A stretch of DNA of 64,000 nucleotides, from NCBI RefSeq assembly GCF_020092905.1, contig NZ_JAGSGB010000001.1, positions 806,001 through 870,000 on the forward strand, given 5' to 3'. Each line of letters opens with the position of its first letter. Positions within the stretch are counted from its first letter, which is position 1. The position numbers were made by a program, and so were the translations under genes. The notes beneath the pieces are model-generated. The model ran no database searches. It saw only the letters and a program-made list of their open reading frames with translations, and was not told the origin of the DNA. The DNA is from Pacificimonas aurantium. Its GTDB lineage: Bacteria; Pseudomonadota; Alphaproteobacteria; Sphingomonadales; Sphingomonadaceae. Of this stretch, positions 20,875 through 29,041 are shown one piece after another.

Positions 20875-22404
20875 TTGCCATCCCTGCTGCGCGCCGCCTC
20901 GACCGCACTCGCCTGCGCTGCGCTGGTTACCGCCGCCGCGGCGCAAGCGAGCTACGCCTTTTATGTCGGTAGGGACCTGACCGACGATGGCAGCGTGCTG
21001 GTCGGCGGTACGGGAGAAGAGGTGTCGAGCCACTGGCTTGAGATCGTTCCCGCCAGAAGTCACCCGTCCGGCGCCACGATCAAGGTCGGCGTCACAGCCG
21101 AGGCGGTAATCCCCGGGGAGCTGATCGAGATCCCCCAGGTCCCCCACACCTTCCGCTACATGCATATGGCCTACACGGACTTCGAGGGCTTTCCCCCGCC
21201 GCTGACGAATGGCGGCGTCAACGAGCATCAGGTTGCGGTACGCGATGTCTGGGCGCCGAGCCGCCGGGAACTGGTCGAGATGACGCCTCGCCCGCAGCGC
21301 GGCCTGCAATATTCCGATCTCGCACGTATCGTCATGGAGCGTGCCCGCACGGCGCGCGAAGGGGTCGAAATCATAGGCGAGCTGATCGCACGGCACGGCT
21401 TCGCGACCTATGGCGGCAACACCCATCTGATCGCCGATCCGAATGAGGGCTGGGTCGTGTGGGAGTTCGCGGGCGGGCAGGGCCTTTGGGTGGCAGAGCG
21501 CCTGCATGAGGACGATGTGCGCGTGCTCTATCCGGGCGGGATTGGCGACATTCCTACCGACCTTGCCAGCGATTCCGACTTTCTCGCTTCTGACAATTTC
21601 ATTTCCTTCGCGGTCGAACGGGGTTGGTTCGACCCGGCATCGGGCGAGTCGTTCAATGTCCAGCATGTCTATGGCGACCAGAGCATTCGCGATTACCGGG
21701 AGCCGGGCATCAAGTTGATGTCGCCTGCGGCCATGGAGGCGGCAACCCGGGCGATGGCGCCCGTCAGCGAAAGCGACCTGATGCAGCGGGTTCGCGATCC
21801 GCGGGTTGTAGACGACGACAGCGGTTACGGACAGGTCGTCAGCCTGAGAAAGGATTTGCCCGACGCTGATCTCATCCGGGTCTGGAACGCACCGACCGGC
21901 TCGGTTGCCGCGCCGTTCAATGTCTGGTGGCTGGGCGTCGAGAAGGTGCCCATGGAGTATGCTCAGCATCGCTACCTGACCAAGGATTCGGCCGCGACCT
22001 TCCTCAACCCCGATTACCAGATACAGGAAGCCACCCGCTTCGCCGGACGCACATTCAAGCGGGTGATGTATTTCGCCTGTTCGGACCCGGACCGCCTGCT
22101 GGGGCCCGTCACCGAGATGCTTACCGGCTTCGAGCGTGAGACGCAGGCCGACCTGTCTTGGGTCGAACACATGGCCGGAACCATGATCGACGGCGGGGAC
22201 CGGGGCGCTGCGCGCGAGCTGCTTACCCATTTTGCCGGAACGCGCGCGATCGCCGCCCTCGATCTGGGGGACACGATCGCCGAGGCGCTGGACGCCTATA
22301 TACGCCTGGTGGGCGGGCGGCGCGCGCCGGACGGCGGACGCATCAATACGCTGGACCCGACGGTGAACTGCCTGGCGAATGGCGACCCCGATCATGCCGA
22401 GTGA
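20875..22404 (+). CDS. C69/U34-like secreted dipeptidase with predicted N-terminal Ser
   Basis: 509 aa from TTG 20875. The perfect AAGGAGG at 20859-20865 sits 9 bases before this TTG but inside the frame of the ATG at 20857, so TTG is chosen. Signal peptide ends AAAAQA, and cleavage there leaves Ser26 first (SYAFYVGRDLTDDGS). In C69 dipeptidases the nucleophile is normally an N-terminal Cys followed by a similar VGK..DGS stretch. YGGNTHLIADPNEGWVVWE and RYLTKDSAATFLNPDYQ are other family-like segments. It likely cleaves dipeptides in the periplasm and lies 73 bases after the TonB receptor gene, in the same direction. Family assignment moderately sure. Confidence 0.72.
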   Translation: MPSLLRAASTALACAALVTAAAAQASYAFYVGRDLTDDGSVLVGGTGEEVSSHWLEIVPARSHPSGATIKVGVTAEAVIPGELIEIPQVPHTFRYMHMAYTDFEGFPPPLTNGGVNEHQVAVRDVWAPSRRELVEMTPRPQRGLQYSDLARIVMERARTAREGVEIIGELIARHGFATYGGNTHLIADPNEGWVVWEFAGGQGLWVAERLHEDDVRVLYPGGIGDIPTDLASDSDFLASDNFISFAVERGWFDPASGESFNVQHVYGDQSIRDYREPGIKLMSPAAMEAATRAMAPVSESDLMQRVRDPRVVDDDSGYGQVVSLRKDLPDADLIRVWNAPTGSVAAPFNVWWLGVEKVPMEYAQHRYLTKDSAATFLNPDYQIQEATRFAGRTFKRVMYFACSDPDRLLGPVTEMLTGFERETQADLSWVEHMAGTMIDGGDRGAARELLTHFAGTRAIAALDLGDTIAEALDAYIRLVGGRRAPDGGRINTLDPTVNCLANGDPDHAE

Positions 22405-22446
22405 CCTGTAAAGGCCCCTCCGCCGCCATCACGGGGTCGCCGACGG

Positions 22447-23871
22447 TCAGAAGCCGCTGCGCAGATCCTTCGGCGTCATCAGCATGCCGTCGCTCATAAC
22501 CCCTTCCACATTGGCGATGCGGGCCAGGTCTGGGCGCGGGTCGGCGGCGAGAAACAATATGTCCGCTTCCATACCCGGCCGGATGGCGCCGATCCGGTCG
22601 TCGAGGCCCAGCGAACGCGCCGCGTCCGAGGTTGCCATGCGCAGCACCGCAGAGGCGGGGATACCGGCCTGCTGGTGCAGCGCCATCTCCCTCGACATGC
22701 TGAGGCCCGGGGCAATGAACGGATTGGCGAAGTCCGTCCCGATGGTCATCGGCACCCCGCCCTCGTACATCATGCGCACCAACTGGAGCGCCTTCGGCCA
22801 GATGGCGCGGGCGCGGGCATAGTCGTCGGCCTGCCAGCCGGCATCGAAACGGAAGCCGCTGCGCCAGTTCTTCACCATGTCCGGGTGGGCATGTTCGGCC
22901 ACCGACGAGAGCAGCTGTTCGTCGTCGCCGAAGAAGGCGGGCTCGAAGGCGACCAAGGTGGCATCGAAGGTCACGTCGTTTCGGGCCAGCGTCTCGATCA
23001 TCTGCGCGATCTCAGGGGCATCGAGGGCAGCAGCCTCATACCATTCGAAGAACTGGAGAGGTCCTTGCCGGCGGGTTTCCAGATACGTCTTGCGGCGGTC
23101 CGCGGGCAGCAAGTCCGGGCTGGTCGGCATGGCATGGACGATCGAGTCGATGCCGAGGTCGGCGGCGCGCGTCCAGCTGACATCGCCGAAATGGCCGATG
23201 GTCTGCATGCCGTGCTCGTGAGCCATCCCAATTCCCTGCGCGAGGTCGTCTTCGTCGAGGCCGGTGTAGAGCTTGGCGTAGCGTGCGCCGGCATCCGCCT
23301 GAGCGGCGACGATATCCGCGACGGAGTCTTCCGGCGTGACGAGCGTGACCAGGTTCTCGAAGGCGAAGGGGCCGCGGTCGATGATCTCGCCCGCCCACAC
23401 CATTTCCGGGCCGAGGCGCTCGCCCGCCTCCCGCTCAGCGGCATATCGCGCATTCTCCTCGGTCGAGCCGCCGGGGTTGCGGATGGTCGTGATCCCGTAG
23501 GAAAGCAGCATGCGCGCGCCATGCGTGACGATTTCTTGATCGGTAACAGCGCGCATGACCGGCACCTCATCCTCGACCCTGATCTCGGTCGGGCCGAGCG
23601 TCAGATGAGCGTGCGTGTCGATCAGGCCGGGCAGGGCCCACTGGCCGCCGAGGTCGTGCAGCACCGCATCGCCATGTGCGGCGGGAAGTCCCGTTCCGAT
23701 CGCCGCGATATGCCCGTCCTCGACCAGGATATAGCTGTCCGGACTTGCGGTGCCGGTATCGGGATCGAGGATCGTCAGCCCGTGGTACAGGTCCTGCGCG
23801 GCGGCAGGCAGGGCAACGGCAGGCAGGGCAACGGCGGCGAGAAGAAGGGAGGCGAACGATCGAATGCGCAT
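22447..23871 (-). CDS. secreted amidohydrolase (imidazolonepropionase-like)
   Basis: 474 aa. The signal peptide has a short internal repeat (AVALPAVALPAAAQ), encoded by a small tandem repeat at 23810-23835. A metal-dependent amidohydrolase fold follows: LPGLIDTHAHLTLG (HxH metal ligands), KLYTGLDEDD, TIGHFGDV with a further His, and GTDFANPF with the catalytic Asp. Such secreted members hydrolyse peptide-like or cyclic amide bonds. Ribosome binding site AAGGAG 6 bases before ATG. Convergent with the dipeptidase gene. Substrate unknown; a Xaa-Pro or N-acyl dipeptidase role is possible. Confidence 0.85.
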   Translation of the reverse strand: MRIRSFASLLLAAVALPAVALPAAAQDLYHGLTILDPDTGTASPDSYILVEDGHIAAIGTGLPAAHGDAVLHDLGGQWALPGLIDTHAHLTLGPTEIRVEDEVPVMRAVTDQEIVTHGARMLLSYGITTIRNPGGSTEENARYAAEREAGERLGPEMVWAGEIIDRGPFAFENLVTLVTPEDSVADIVAAQADAGARYAKLYTGLDEDDLAQGIGMAHEHGMQTIGHFGDVSWTRAADLGIDSIVHAMPTSPDLLPADRRKTYLETRRQGPLQFFEWYEAAALDAPEIAQMIETLARNDVTFDATLVAFEPAFFGDDEQLLSSVAEHAHPDMVKNWRSGFRFDAGWQADDYARARAIWPKALQLVRMMYEGGVPMTIGTDFANPFIAPGLSMSREMALHQQAGIPASAVLRMATSDAARSLGLDDRIGAIRPGMEADILFLAADPRPDLARIANVEGVMSDGMLMTPKDLRSGF

Positions 23872-23922
23872 GAAAGGCTCCTTTGCGGTTGTGCCCTTTC
23901 AGTCGCCCGCGAGAGTCGGCGG

Positions 23923-23955
23923 CTTACAGAATCCGCCGAAAAGAGAATTTGTAAG
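23923..23955. promoter_or_regulatory. inverted repeat CTTACA-N21-TGTAAG before the ECF gene
   Basis: Perfect 6-bp arms (23923-23928 and 23950-23955) lie in the short region between the divergent amidohydrolase and sigma factor genes. This is the only AT-rich stretch there. It may be an operator or promoter element for either gene. Confidence 0.3.
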
Positions 23956-23987
23956 AAACCGGGCGAGAATGGCGACTTAACGCGCGC

Positions 23988-24470
23988 ATGGCCGATCTAA
24001 GAGACATCATCACCGCCTACGGCTCGGGGCTCGCCCGCGTGGCGGCATCCTATGAAGCGGACCCGGCGCTGCAGGAGGATCTGTTGCAAGACATTCTGGT
24101 GGCGGTCCACGGATCGTTGCCGTCGCTCAAGCAGGCAGAAAGCCTGGCGCCCTTCGTTTTCCGGATCGCTCATAATCGCAGCGTGACGCATGTCATGCGC
24201 CAGGCGGCCCGGCGAAAGGGCGACCTTCCGAACCTGCCGGAGGGGCAGGCCGAAACGCCCGAACAATTGCTGCTCGCCGACGAGCGTGCCCGCATGGTGA
24301 CGACCGCGGTGAGGAGACTGCCGCTTCCCTACCGCCAGGTCATGACGCTGGTGCTCGAGGATCTGAGCTATGCGGAAATTGCCGAAGCGCTCGACATCAG
24401 CGTGTCGAATGTGGGGGTGCGGGTGAACCGGGCGAAGGCCCGCCTGAGGGAGATGCTCGATGCCCGATGA
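23988..24470 (+). CDS. RNA polymerase ECF-type sigma factor
   Basis: 160 aa. Region 2 is visible as LQEDLLQDILVAVHGSL and PFVFRIAHNRSVTHVMR; region 4 as LPLPYRQVMTLVLEDLSYAE, followed by an HTH (IAEALDISVSNVGVRVNRAKARLREML). It directs RNA polymerase to a stress or envelope regulon. Its last codons overlap the following membrane protein gene by 11 bases, the usual layout of an ECF sigma and its regulator. No canonical ECF promoter was recognised upstream. Confidence 0.92.
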   Translation: MADLRDIITAYGSGLARVAASYEADPALQEDLLQDILVAVHGSLPSLKQAESLAPFVFRIAHNRSVTHVMRQAARRKGDLPNLPEGQAETPEQLLLADERARMVTTAVRRLPLPYRQVMTLVLEDLSYAEIAEALDISVSNVGVRVNRAKARLREMLDAR

Positions 24471-25038
24471 CGACGATATTCTGGGAGCGCTGAGAGCTGA
24501 CTGGCAGCGCCAGACGGTCGATACCGAGCGGCTGTACGAGCGAACCCAGCGACGGCAGCGGCGGACGCGGCTACTGCTCACTGGGAAGGTTGCGGCGACG
24601 ATCCTCGCCCTTCCCATTGCCCTCTGGTTCCTGTGGCTGGCCTTTGCGGGCGAGGGGTCTACGTTCGCCCTGGCGGGGGGCGTCCTGCTGGCGGCGTTTC
24701 CGCTGATGCTTTTGGAACTGGTCGGCCTGATGAAACTGGCCAGGCTCGGCGCGGGCGCGTCGCCGGAAGGCGCGCTGCGGGCAGCACGTACCCAGGCCGA
24801 GGCCGCCCTCAACCTGCTATGGAGCGCGCGCGTCGCCGCGTTGCTGCTCGGCGCGGGCGCGGCCGGGCTCCTAGGTCTTCATCTCGCGGACCACGCAACT
24901 GCCGCCGGAACGGTCCCCATCGCGCTGGTCTGGCTTGGCGTCGCGGGTGCGACGTGGCTGTGGCAGGCGCGGCGCGCCCGGCAGCTGAACGCGGAAATCC
25001 AGCGTTGCGACACGATGCTGAGCGAACTGGAGGGCTGA
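24460..25038 (+). CDS. membrane protein, probable sigma-factor partner
   Basis: 192 aa. A charged N-terminal cytoplasmic segment (residues 1-40, DWQRQTVDTERLYERTQRR) is followed by four hydrophobic segments, about 43-65, 68-90, 127-145 and 150-168, and a short charged tail. ATG 24460 overlaps the sigma gene. There is no zinc-binding HxxxCxxC anti-sigma motif. By position it may hold or sense for the sigma factor; this is inference. Confidence 0.7.
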   Translation: MPDDDDILGALRADWQRQTVDTERLYERTQRRQRRTRLLLTGKVAATILALPIALWFLWLAFAGEGSTFALAGGVLLAAFPLMLLELVGLMKLARLGAGASPEGALRAARTQAEAALNLLWSARVAALLLGAGAAGLLGLHLADHATAAGTVPIALVWLGVAGATWLWQARRARQLNAEIQRCDTMLSELEG

Positions 25039-25160
25039 GGTCCCCGGGAACATGCGCGGCGCGAAGCTCAAGCGGGTGCGAGCGGGAGAGTCCGCCCCCT
25101 ATCGAAGGATCGCGCCTGGCACCCAGCGAGAGGAGCGGTGAGCCGTCAGATCGGGGAAGG

Positions 25161-25246
25161 TGGTGGAGGGGACAGGATTCGAACCTGTGTACGCATACGC
25201 GGGCAGATTTACAGTCTGCTGCCTTTAACCACTCGGCCACCCCTCC
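25161..25246 (-). tRNA. tRNA-Tyr (GTA)
   Basis: 86 bases with encoded CCA. Acceptor GGAGGGG pairs with CCCCTCC. Anticodon loop CTGTAAA gives GTA. The long variable arm marks it as class II, as expected for bacterial tRNA-Tyr. Confidence 0.95.
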
Positions 25247-25386
25247 AACAGCGGGTGAGCGGACGACCGGGCCCAACCAGGGGGCGTCGTCGTACCGTCA
25301 TGTCCGAGAAGGCGCGCTATCTGGCGAACGGCAGGCGTCAAGTCAACCGGCTGGTCACGGCATCCGTGCTCTTGTAGCGGACGCCT

Positions 25387-26154
25387 ATGGCACGATCAAA
25401 AATCAGGCGCGGCCGGGCGGGCCGCGAACTCAGCGCGAAGGGCAAGAGCGGTCAGCTGCGCCTTTATGGCCGACATGCGGTGGAAGCGGCGCTCGACAAT
25501 CCCGAGCGTCACTGCCGCAAGCTGTTCGTCACGGCGGACATCGCGCAGAAATATCACCTGCCGGACGACTTCATCGTCGAGCGGGGCGACGGCGCGGCGC
25601 TGGCGCGCATGGTTCCCGAGGGCGCGCCGCACCAGGGCCTGGTGCTGGAATGCGACCCGCTGGAACCGGTCGCGCTCGACGAACTATGGTTGGGGACGGA
25701 CCGGAAGCGCCCGATCCTCGTGCTCGACCAAGTGACCGATCCGCATAATGTGGGAGCGATCATTCGCTCCGCCGCCGCATTCGGCGCGGCCGGCATCGTC
25801 ACGCAGGACCGGCACTCGCCGCCGGAATCGGGAGCGCTGGCAAAGGCCGCCTCCGGTGCCCTCGAACGTCTGCCCTGGGCCCGGGTCACGAATCTTGCGC
25901 GTGCCCTCGAAGACATCGGGGATGCGGGCTACTGGCGCATCGGTCTCGCCGGTGAGGCGGACATGACGCTGGCCGCGGCGCAGCGTGACATGCCCGCCTG
26001 CCTGGTATTGGGTGCGGAAGGGTCGGGGCTGCGGCCCAATGTGGCCGGGCATTGCGATGTCACGGCCCGCCTGCCTATCTCGCAGGCGGTTGAGAGCCTG
26101 AACGTGTCCAACGCTGCGGCCGTGGCCCTGTACGAAGTCGGACGGGAGGGTTAG
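25387..26154 (+). CDS. rlmB: 23S rRNA 2'-O-ribose methyltransferase, RlmB/TrmH family
   Basis: 255 aa. A basic N-terminal tail (MARSKIRRGRAGREL) leads into the SpoU substrate-binding domain (LYGRHAVEAALDNPER) and the knotted SPOUT methyltransferase domain. Its motifs are DQVTDPHNVGAIIRSAAAFG, LVLGAEGSGL and LPISQAVESLNVSNAAAVALYE. RlmB methylates G2251 of 23S rRNA; other TrmH-family targets cannot be excluded. It is a lone gene downstream of tRNA-Tyr, which lies on the other strand. Confidence 0.88.
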   Translation: MARSKIRRGRAGRELSAKGKSGQLRLYGRHAVEAALDNPERHCRKLFVTADIAQKYHLPDDFIVERGDGAALARMVPEGAPHQGLVLECDPLEPVALDELWLGTDRKRPILVLDQVTDPHNVGAIIRSAAAFGAAGIVTQDRHSPPESGALAKAASGALERLPWARVTNLARALEDIGDAGYWRIGLAGEADMTLAAAQRDMPACLVLGAEGSGLRPNVAGHCDVTARLPISQAVESLNVSNAAAVALYEVGREG

Positions 26155-26237
26155 CCCGGCCTGCGGCCGCACTGTCGCCAATCCCAAATAGCGAACCGTT
26201 GGAATGCTGCGGTTCCGGCGGCGCCGGACGGCGGGCC

Positions 26238-26435
26238 TCAGGGTAAAGGTTGGCGGTCGCGCAGGCCCGAAAGAACGAAGCCGCCCACGAAACCGAAGCC
26301 TCCATCGAGAAGGAAGTCGGCAAGCTCGACATGCCGGCCGAGGACTAGCCAGCCCACCAGTGTGGCGCTCATCATCACCAGAGCCAACACCGCTCCGCTG
26401 ACCAGCCGAAAGGTTCGGTTGGACTTTTTGATCAT
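26238..26435 (-). CDS. small two-helix membrane protein
   Basis: 65 aa. A basic start (MIKKSNRTFR) is followed by a hydrophobic segment at about 11-32 (LVSGAVLALVMMSATLVGWL) and a second at about 41-58. ATG 26435 is preceded by AGGAA and AGG. A good minus-strand promoter lies about 165 bases upstream (26600-26628). Not recognised. Its size and topology fit a small membrane regulator or stress protein. Confidence 0.5.
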   Translation of the reverse strand: MIKKSNRTFRLVSGAVLALVMMSATLVGWLVLGRHVELADFLLDGGFGFVGGFVLSGLRDRQPLP

Positions 26436-26599
26436 GCCTAGTTCCTGCGTTCCGGCTGCGACGTCGGCTCAGGCGGAGGCGGACAGCGGGGGGCGGAAAA
26501 GGACATATGGGTCCGCCGCGCCACGTCAGTCCGCCGCGCTTGAACATCCGGGAAGGCATGAGCGGCCTGCCGGACGAGCCAAATAAAGTGTTAACATGG

Positions 26600-26628
26600 G
26601 TTATAAGTTGTACGGCTGGCTGTCACAA
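26600..26628 (-). promoter_or_regulatory. sigma-70-type promoter
   Basis: On the minus strand, TTGTGA (26628-26623), 17 bases, then TATAAC (26605-26600). It points towards the 65-aa membrane protein gene. The rest of 26436-26689 shows no gene. Confidence 0.5.
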
Positions 26629-26689
26629 GAGCGACTGCGCACCGTTCGTCGCATTCCCGCGCAGGGCACCGGCGCGACGCAAAGTAGCG

Positions 26690-27418
26690 CTAGCGTAGCC
26701 GCTTTACATATTGCTGGCGGTCGGACCGGGTCTCCACGGCGAACTGGGGCACGTCGGTCAGTAGGTCCGAAAGCCGCGAATAACCGTAATTGCGGGCATC
26801 GAAGCTGGACCGGTTGCCGGCGCGCTGCCCGACTTCGGACAGCCGTGCCCAGCCGTCATCGTCGCGCTTCACGCTGTCATAGGCGTCGACGAGCAGCGAC
26901 AGCAGCTCCTTATCCACCGCCTTCTTGCGATTCCGTGCGGGCTTGCGTGCCGGACCATTTTCCGATTCCTCCTCCTTCTGGAGGGCTGCCACGTCGATAA
27001 AGCGCGTGCAGGCCGCGCGGAATGCCTGCGGCGCACGCTCGGTGCCGAAGCCGTAGACGGGAAGGCCGTCCTGCCGGATGCGCTGGGCGAGCGGCATGAA
27101 GTCGGAGTCCGAAGACATGATGCCGAAGCCGCCGACCTTCCCGGCGAAGAGGAGGTCCATGGCATCGATGACGATGCGCATGTCGGACGCGTTCTTCTTC
27201 TTGACGATGTCGAACTGCTGGTAGGGCTCGATGGCATATTCGAGGGTGAGGTCGGCCCAACTCTTCAGCGCCTGCTTTCGCCAGTTGCCGTAGGCGCGGC
27301 GGACATTCACCTCGCCCAGTTCGGCAAGTACCGTGAGAACGGGGTCGAGATGGTTCGGCGATGCATTGTCGGCATCGATCAGGAGCGCGATGGAACGGCT
27401 TTGGTCGGTCTCGGTCAT
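26690..27418 (-). CDS. NYN domain protein with C-terminal OST-HTH/LOTUS domain
   Basis: 242 aa. The N-terminal NYN/PIN-like (LabA-type) nuclease domain has [31 protein letters not shown] and [17 protein letters not shown], with the acidic active-site residues present. A Lys/Arg-rich linker leads to a C-terminal OST-HTH domain (about 170-242: [34 protein letters not shown]). The architecture indicates RNA binding or cleavage. ATG 27418, with AAGG 7 bases upstream, overlaps the VOC stop as ATGA; the much longer open frame upstream is a shadow of the VOC gene. Real targets unknown. Confidence 0.85.
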   Translation of the reverse strand: MTETDQSRSIALLIDADNASPNHLDPVLTVLAELGEVNVRRAYGNWRKQALKSWADLTLEYAIEPYQQFDIVKKKNASDMRIVIDAMDLLFAGKVGGFGIMSSDSDFMPLAQRIRQDGLPVYGFGTERAPQAFRAACTRFIDVAALQKEEESENGPARKPARNRKKAVDKELLSLLVDAYDSVKRDDDGWARLSEVGQRAGNRSSFDARNYGYSRLSDLLTDVPQFAVETRSDRQQYVKRLR

Positions 27419-27837
27419 GCAGGATCCTTGGCAAACAGATTTTCCGGACTGCGCATCGCCTTGAATTCCAGCGCGTTGCCGGCAGGGTCGCGCAGGAACA
27501 TCGTCGACTGTTCCCCGGCCGTGCCGGCAAAGCGGGTGCGCGGCGAAATGACGAACTCCGTACCCGCCTCCTTCAGACGTTCCGCCAGCGATGCAAAGAC
27601 CTCCGGCGAAAGCACCGCGCCGAAATGCGGCACTGGAACGGCATCGCCGTCGACGGCATTGGCGTGGGCGTCGCCGACCCGGGACGGCGCGAGATGCGCC
27701 ACGATCTGGTGGCCGAAAAAGTCGAAGTCGATCCACTCGGTCGACGAGCGTCCTTCGGGGCAGCCGAGCAGATGACCATAAAAGCGGCGCGCGGCGTCGA
27801 GGTCGTCGACGGGGAAGGCGAGGTGAAATGGTGGCAT
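27415..27837 (-). CDS. VOC (glyoxalase/bleomycin-resistance) family protein
   Basis: 140 aa. Two beta-alpha-beta-beta-beta modules: [20 protein letters not shown] at the start with a metal-type His, [21 protein letters not shown], and [18 protein letters not shown] with the C-terminal Glu ligand. It looks like a dioxygenase or lyase of the vicinal-oxygen-chelate superfamily with intact metal ligands. Its stop overlaps the NYN start by 4 bases, so the two are translated together. Substrate unknown. Confidence 0.8.
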   Translation of the reverse strand: MPPFHLAFPVDDLDAARRFYGHLLGCPEGRSSTEWIDFDFFGHQIVAHLAPSRVGDAHANAVDGDAVPVPHFGAVLSPEVFASLAERLKEAGTEFVISPRTRFAGTAGEQSTMFLRDPAGNALEFKAMRSPENLFAKDPA

Positions 27838-27869
27838 GCGCCTGACCTATCAGCGCGCCCGGGCGAAGG

Positions 27870-28304
27870 CTACGGCGCCAGCGACACGCCGATCAGCGTC
27901 AGCACGGCCGCCTGTAAAAGGAGAACGCCGAGCCAGTGGCCCGTGTCGATGGCGGTAAGCGCCCAGGGCCTCATCGTGTAGCGGTGATTGATAAGCTGCG
28001 TCGGCAGGACGAAACCGACCCACAGGATGAAGGCGGTGCCGAGCGCGACCGTCCAGCCGCCGGCTTCTACGGGCGCGAGGATGAGCGCGCCCGCAAGGAC
28101 GGCGGCCATCCAGGCCTCGAAAATGAACGCGAGAATGAAGGGCAGTTTGCTGGTCGAACCGTCCGGCCTGCGGATATCGCTTTCCTGAAGGCTCGCCGCC
28201 TTCATCCACCGGGTTCCGAGGAGCCCGTACCAGACCGCGCCGAACAGCCAGGCCGCCGCAGCCGCCGCGAGAATGGCGGCGAGATTGTCGAAAATATAGT
28301 CCAT
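27870..28304 (-). CDS. DUF1761 membrane protein
   Basis: 144 aa with four hydrophobic segments (about 7-28, 55-78, 83-103, 122-142). The N-terminal NLAAILAAAAAAWLFGAVWYGLLGTRWMK and FVLPTQLINHRYTMRPW are characteristic of DUF1761. Inner membrane protein of unknown function. It lies 32 bases upstream of the VOC gene in the same direction, so probably the same transcript. Confidence 0.75.
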   Translation of the reverse strand: MDYIFDNLAAILAAAAAAWLFGAVWYGLLGTRWMKAASLQESDIRRPDGSTSKLPFILAFIFEAWMAAVLAGALILAPVEAGGWTVALGTAFILWVGFVLPTQLINHRYTMRPWALTAIDTGHWLGVLLLQAAVLTLIGVSLAP

Positions 28305-28400
28305 GGCCGATCTCCCCCGAAAGGGCGCGCCGCTCGCTGTGGCGGACGCCCAGCGGGCCCAGTCTACTCCAGCGCGGCGCAGAAGGGGAGCGCGAGCCGC

Positions 28401-28844
28401 TTAGAAGCGCTTTTCGAGGTCGCCCATCAGCTTGCGCGCAGGACTTGGCGGGGCATCCTCCGCAAGAGTGGCGTCGAGTCGCTTCACCCGTTCATAAAGG
28501 TCGCGGCTGGCTTCGATGATTTCGCGCGCGCGATCGGGCAGGGCACCGAGCGTTTCTTCGTCGCAGGCGGCATCGCCGGCGCGGCCCAGCCGCCGTTCGG
28601 GGGAAAGCCCCTCTTCCTCGCTGAGTTCGCCCGCCGCGACCGCCTTGCGGTTGAGCAGCCAGGACACGGCATGCATCAGCCGGGTGGTGACGCGCAGGCT
28701 TTCGCAGGAGAACTGCACGCGCTGCATCGGCAGCAGGCGCTCCCGGTCCGTCTTGCCGGCCTCGTCGAAGTAGAGACGCGCGTCGTCGGCCAGGCGCATG
28801 GCCTCGACATACAGGGACTCCACAAGTTTCTCGGTCAGCTCCAC
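28401..28844 (-). CDS. rcdA: DUF1465 protein, RcdA-like
   Basis: 147 aa, all-helical. The N-terminal ELTEKLVESLYVEAMRLADD and middle CESLRVTTRLMHAVSWLLNRKA match the DUF1465 family, which includes Caulobacter RcdA, an adaptor that helps ClpXP degrade the cell-cycle regulator CtrA. It is a lone gene divergent from hsp20. Function as a proteolysis adaptor is by family; the specific substrate here is inferred. Confidence 0.75.
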   Translation of the reverse strand: MELTEKLVESLYVEAMRLADDARLYFDEAGKTDRERLLPMQRVQFSCESLRVTTRLMHAVSWLLNRKAVAAGELSEEEGLSPERRLGRAGDAACDEETLGALPDRAREIIEASRDLYERVKRLDATLAEDAPPSPARKLMGDLEKRF

Positions 28845-28949
28845 GGGCTGTCCTCCTCACTTGGCTGTCTGGACCCCGTATTCCTCCTCTTGAAGCGGAA
28901 GAATTAACAACCCATTTCTTCAGGGACGGAAACGCTCAGCGCCCGCATT

Positions 28950-29041
28950 CGGGGCTGGGCCCCGCTTCCGTCGAACGACCCCTCCCGGCCGTCATGGCGG
29001 GAGACATAGATGCATGATCGCTTGAATGAAAGGATGATGAC
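28950..29041 (+). promoter_or_regulatory. ROSE-like RNA thermometer before hsp20
   Basis: Three consecutive stem-loops. Stem I is CGGGGC-TGG-GCCCCG (28950-28964). Stem II is CTCCCG (28982-28987) with CGGGAG (28998-29003). Stem III has left arm 29013-29022 and right arm 29031-29039. In stem III, TCGCT (29018-29022) pairs with the Shine-Dalgarno AGGA (29031-29034) with one bulged G, the UYGCU/AGGA signature of ROSE elements. CAT (29013-29015) and ATG (29037-29039) extend the helix. At low temperature the ribosome binding site would be masked. Confidence 0.7.
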
